Source: Acanthosepion lycidas (taxonomy: Eukaryota; Mollusca; Cephalopoda; Sepiida; Sepiidae). Taken from it: DNA of 64,000 nt. The notes below the pieces were generated by a model that was not told the origin of the DNA, ran no database searches, and was given only the letters and a program-made list of their open reading frames with translations. Shown here piece by piece: positions 60,229-64,000 of the stretch (positions within the stretch are counted from its first letter, which is position 1; each line of letters opens with the position of its first letter). The stretch spans positions 51,165,389 to 51,229,388 of the forward strand of contig OZ010586.1 of NCBI GenBank assembly GCA_963932145.1, given 5' to 3'. A program made the translations under genes and the position numbers.

Positions 60229-61044
60229 GTCAGAGTAGTTTGCAAAAGTAAATGAGCTGAAAAAAATAAAATAAAATAAAATTATATAAAAATTAAAAAA
60301 AAGTTTCTTCATTTCTCTTTCTGTAATTAAATTTTCATATATATAATTAACCAAAATTGATCATATGGATATGAAGCTTTTAAGCTAAAATTACATTTCA
60401 ATTGCCTCATTTAAAAAATCTGGCTATTTTTTTTTTAATAGTTGGAAGATAAAGAAACTTAAACATACAATAGAATAGTAGTTTGAATAAACTGTAATTT
60501 AAATATGCCTTAATGAGTTAAAAGGGATAAATTTAAAAAAAATGTTAAAGGAAATTCAATCTATAGCAAAATCATCAAATCTTGATAAAAATAAGTTAAA
60601 TTTTATATATTTTATATATCATAAGTAAAATTGAAAACAAGTCCACACTAGAAAAAAATTATAAACAGATGAGCTGAAAAAAATCATACTGACAATAATT
60701 TACAATATGTTATATAACTGTTACAATCATCATACTGAAAGAGCTGTTTATGTCAAAATAAGGCTCTGAAATTTGAATAAATGTAATAGAAACAAATTTT
60801 CTTCTATTCGCTTTATATGTAAAGATTTTGGCAGGGACAATATTTTCCTAGCAATTAATTTTGTATTAGCATGCTACAGATATGAATATTCACATATACA
60901 AAAATATGGTTACAACTTGCTTTCAAACTAATAAATATTTAAATAAAAGTACAGGAAAAGTCATTATATATACATATGTTTTAATTATTAATAGAATAAA
61001 ATATTTCCCTTATATATGATTTAAACTCTGAGTCGGATGAATAC
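60229..61044. other. AT-rich spacer, nothing recognised
   Basis: No family or coding signal was seen. Confidence 0.45.
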
Positions 61045-61128
61045 CTTTTGCACCCAATCTTGACTAATTCCCCAATGGATTATGTTTTCATATACAATGG
61101 GAGCTTCCAATAATTTAATCATTGCTAT
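61045..61128 (-). CDS. probable internal exon, unknown protein
   Basis: An 84-base (28-codon) minus-strand segment lies between a strong acceptor (CTTTGTTTTTTTTAG at 61143-61129) and the donor AAG|GTATTC. It is open only in phase 0; the other two frames stop within four codons. It reads IAMIKLLEAPIVYENIIH and ends SQDWVQK, with two Trp and a mixed composition unlike random AT-rich translation. Both junctions are phase 0, so the exon is skippable. It lies downstream of the stop codon in the 62350-62464 exon, so the two belong to different isoforms or genes, or one call is wrong. I could not identify the protein. No membrane segment or signal peptide is evident. Confidence 0.6.
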
Positions 61129-61459
61129 CTAAAAAAAACAAAGAAAAAATAATCTGGTCAGTAATTAACCTAACATTTTTAATGGGAAATTCTGAAATTT
61201 TCTTCAGAGGAAATCAAAACTTGATTGTTAACTGAAGAACAAATGGTTTTAGTATTTTTTAAAAGAATTATAAAAATAAAGAAGTCTATTTTAAATTATA
61301 TTTAAAGCAAATATAATAATTCTTCCCTTCAAGTATATATTTTTTGTCAGATTCCAATTTGTAAATATGTTTATTATATAATATAACAATAAAAACAATA
61401 GTGCAAATATAGAATAATATTAGCTTATGCAAAAACAGATAAAAATAGAATTAAATTTT
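61129..61459. other. AT-rich presumed intron sequence
   Basis: Holds the polypyrimidine tract of the 61045 exon (minus strand); nothing else recognised. Confidence 0.4.
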
Positions 61460-61690
61460 TTTTTAATCATTTCACCCCAAGCAAGGTAACAATGCCACTA
61501 GAACACTGAAGGTTACAGGGAGTGAAAGTGAATGAGAAGATTGAAAATGGGGAGGATTACAGAAAGGACAGAAAAGGAACATGCTTTAAGATGTTGATTA
61601 ATGTTGCATTTAAATTTTTGAAAATTGTAGTCATCAGGGAAGCAAGAAATCAGAAGGTAGTTCTATAGATAGGAAGTGCAAGAAAAAAAA
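61460..61690 (-). pseudogene. LINE 3'-end fragment
   Basis: The minus strand from ~61690 reads LASLMTTIFKNLNATLINI and continues into the 3' UTR with the family terminal block (GCTTGGGGTGAAATGATTAA). It corresponds to the last ~230 bases of the copies at 37715 and 45955. Confidence 0.65.
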
Positions 61691-62349
61691 AAAAAAAAAA
61701 TATTAAAATAAAAATGATATTTGCTAGTTCAACAGTAAAACAACGTATATGATGGCAAAAGAATTTGAGAAATTTTGTTTAATAAACATGCAGAAAGAAA
61801 ATTTACTAACTGTTCAAATCACAGAATAAATGCTATATGCTGTCTTTGTATATTTTTTTGTTTCTCTTACTTACAAAATGCCCAAATCTATGATTAGATA
61901 CAAAGAACCAAAAATAAATATTTGGCCCATTTCTATATATTCTTTTTAACTCAGTTCCTCAAAATTTTGCTTTACATCAAAAGTAACCATAAGAAAAAAA
62001 ATTTCTAAACAACTACTGCATCCTAAGCCTTTGAGACATCAGCCAAAAGAGAAAGATGACTTGCAAGAAAAAAAAAAAAAAAAAAAAGGAAAGAAAAAAA
62101 ATAAAAAGCCAGAATAACAAGCAACCAGCCAATAGAACCGCTGTCAGATCATTTCAAATTTGAGATAAAGAAAAGAGAAAAGTTAGTGATAGAAATGTGA
62201 GATCGACCTGCTTCAGTTTTCTGCAGAGGAGAAATATCTGAATAAATCTGTATCCACATCATAAACTATAGAAGGAATAATAACAATAAAAAAAAATTTA
62301 AAAAATGTGGTTGGGATTTTTCATCATTTCACTGCAATCTAACTATGGA
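61691..62349. other. AT-rich sequence; presumed 3' UTR/intron of the minus-strand gene
   Basis: Poly(A) on the plus strand at 62068-62087. No clear polyadenylation signal was picked out for the minus strand. Nothing else recognised. Confidence 0.35.
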
Positions 62350-62464
62350 TTATTCTTCTGATCTAACAGCTGCATTTGGCTCAATGTCGACTGCATGAAG
62401 ACTCTGATGTGCACTAAAATCCATTGGTGAAAATTTCTCAGACATGGAAGTGGAAGCAATACTT
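62350..62464 (-). CDS. probable terminal coding exon, unknown protein
   Basis: On the minus strand CAATCTTTTGTTGTAG (strong acceptor) is followed by one base completing a codon, 37 open codons and TAA at 62352-62350. The frame reads SIASTSMSEKFSPMDF, then AHQSLHAVDIEPN, and ends AVRSEE. Codon use (AGT, TCC, GTC GAC, GAG CCA) and the Ser/Glu-rich, hydrophilic character suggest a cytoplasmic or disordered C-terminus. A second frame is also open, so the frame is argued from phase: it fits the 17-base exon at 62725. No family was recognised. Confidence 0.5.
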
Positions 62465-62640
62465 CTACAACAAAAGATTGATAACAGTTTGTTTTTTTTA
62501 ACTTACAATTACCATTCTGTTAACACAAAATACAAATGCAATTAAGACTATAAAAATGACATTTTTAAAAATTCTATTTGTAAATTATATCATGCAGTTC
62601 AGTTTGGTAAAATAAGAATTCAAGTTGAGCCAATCTTTGC

Positions 62641-62677
<37 letters not shown>

Positions 62678-62724
62678 TAAAATTCTCTTTCAATAAATAA
62701 AGTGCCAGATTCCAATAAACTTAC

Positions 62725-62741
62725 CCCATATTAAGCTGTGA
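62725..62741 (-). CDS. candidate 17-base microexon
   Basis: Minus strand: GATAATTGCTGAACTAG, 17 bases encoding SQLNM plus two bases of a Gly codon, then GTAAGTTTA. The donor is near-ideal, the acceptor moderate. It enters in phase 0 and leaves in phase 2, as required between 63449-63485 and 62350-62464. Confidence 0.4.
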
Positions 62742-63448
62742 CTAGTTCAGCAATTATCAGAGACAGACCATATAAGAAAAGCAGTCACCAAAGATCAATG
62801 TACAGACAATTTGAACAGAGTAAAATGCCAACTTCAAATCTCAAAAAATATCCAGTAAAATTTTTGATGGTTATTTTAAAATCAAAATCACTCCAAAAGA
62901 AATTGATAAGCTGTGAGAATATTACAGTATTTGAAAAATGATTTGCATACTCACTTTCTAGTGAGACATGAGTTTAAATAAATAAAAAGACAATTCTGCA
63001 ATCAGTCACTTAACTGTTAATCAAAATTATTTTATTAACTATTCCACAACATTTGTTTCTTTGAAGAGCAATTATGGCATTTTCTTGTATGTTATACTAC
63101 TAAGGGGAAAAATTCTCAGCATCTTTGATTACAGTATAAACTGCTTTTAAATAGGAAAGAAAATAAAACTACTTATCTTTTTAGAACCACCTTGGAAAAA
63201 TGCTTAAGCTACACTAAGCTCTTGTAGTTTTTCACTTGATCTATTCTACTTGAACCTTAAGTTTGATAAACCTCGAAAATTTATTTGAATTGTTTTTGTT
63301 CCACTGGCTAGAAAAAATTATTTTCCTCCTATAGAAAATTCTTGATTCAATAGTGAATTATTATTATTATTATTATAAAGATAAATATCTTTTCAAAAAT
63401 GCTGCAAAAATGACAATACACAAATACAAGAAAAGATAAGGAACTGAC
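62742..63448. other. presumed intron, AT-rich
   Basis: The plus-strand frame at 62738-62941 is Lys/Ser-rich and unsupported. (TTA)n at 63358-63378. Nothing else recognised. Confidence 0.35.
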
Positions 63449-63485
63449 CTCATAACTACAACAAGAACTTTCCATCAAAGCAAAC
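63449..63485 (-). CDS. candidate 37-base exon
   Basis: The acceptor TTTAATATTTTTGCTGCAG is strong and the donor GAG|GTCAGT good. With one carried base the exon reads FALMESSCCSYE and ends in phase 0, compatible with the 17-base exon downstream; the frame starting at the first base stops. A Cys-rich SSCC stretch could be a palmitoylation-type or juxtamembrane tail, which is only a guess. Confidence 0.45.
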
Positions 63486-64000
63486 CTGCAGCAAAAATAT
63501 TAAAGATTTTTAACAATATTAGATTATGGATAAATTCTCTCCTAGTCAGGGACAAATTTTTTAATGATGCAACAATAGTCTTATTCTAGGGTTAATGTTC
63601 ACAAAATTAGGAAAATTTATATAGATTTCCATTATTAGTATTGATTCTGTAAAATCAAATGGAGATTTTTCATGAAGCTGAGTACACATGTATTTCGACT
63701 GAAATTTAGAAATGTAGCCACCAAAAAAAAAAGAAAAAAAAAAAAAAAGTTCCCTTAGATAAAAGGTAATATTTAGTAAAGTGACCATAATGCAATACCT
63801 TAAAATAACACAGTGGTTTTGTTAAGTTACTGTGCCAAAGCTAAGCACGGAGAATTTGTTAGACATTGGTAACTGTATAACTGTAGGATTACATTCCCCA
63901 TAACCTATAAAATATTGGAAAAAAAAATTTTAAATTACAAAAAAATAAAAATAAAAAATGAAAGTTTAAAAACATACAACTTAATAGTTTAAGAGTTGAA
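63486..64000. other. AT-rich presumed intron; one more possible minus-strand exon
   Basis: A very strong acceptor (TTCCAATATTTTATAG) ends at 63905 on the minus strand. It is followed by a frame reading GECNPTVIQLPMSNKFSVLS to about 63822, but the donor is unclear and the frame meets a stop. It could be an alternative terminal exon. Confidence 0.3.

Noticed and set aside
63820..63904. Minus-strand exon after a very strong acceptor
   Set aside because: Attractive frame, but donor unclear and phase does not match the 63449 exon unless a weak donor 12 bases in is used; left as a possibility only.

Overview
The window looks like non-coding DNA from a metazoan nuclear genome, most likely a coleoid cephalopod of the octopus type. 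It is strongly AT-rich, full of (TA)n, (CA)n and long poly(A)/poly(T) tracts, contains a 200-base assembly gap (38581-38780), and has no open reading frame of normal gene length. Octopus is an inference from the SINE families and the long-intron, repeat-rich texture; it was not tested by a search.

Nearly everything I can recognise is mobile-element debris. (a) Four SINE-like families: a chimera with a 5S rRNA head joined to a tRNA-Arg-like unit (445-810, 2428-2750, 20413-20750, 22661-22740, 35265-35625, and a copy without the 5S head at 59935-60165); a tRNA-headed SINE whose 3' tail also occurs inverted at its left end, with 12-base direct repeats flanking two of the loci (4514-4878, 23598-24063, 46985-47478, plus copies at 48085 and 51411); a long tRNA-headed SINE (9190-9620, 43440-43895); and a shorter tRNA-headed family (6280, 13765, 14030, 24095). 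(b) Non-LTR retrotransposon remains: a jockey/CR1-like LINE with endonuclease and reverse transcriptase (14520-16345) and several 3' fragments, RTE-like C-terminal pieces (5345, 7560), and another LINE C-terminus (40930). (c) Tc1/mariner debris: one internally deleted element with both terminal inverted repeats (20804-21664), five transposase fragments, and three almost perfect 100-102 base palindromic MITEs (17640, 30930, 49216) with ends strikingly like human MADE1/Hsmar1. (d) A 27-base minisatellite of about 10.9 identical copies (51141-51434) that runs straight into the head of a SINE copy.

Host-gene signal is weak and lies on the minus strand. Near the right edge there is a phase-compatible chain of small exons (63449-63485, 62725-62741, 62350-62464 ending in TAA). 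A separate 84-base exon with excellent splice sites and one open frame lies at 61045-61128. Less certain exons are at 38781-38875 (cut by the gap), 26794-26814 and 21814-21891. I could not name the protein(s). If they are real, most of the window is intron of one or two long genes transcribed leftward, and the inverted repeats would sit in pre-mRNA.

There are no rRNA or functional tRNA genes, CRISPR arrays, operons or bacterial features. The 5S and tRNA matches are SINE heads, not genes.
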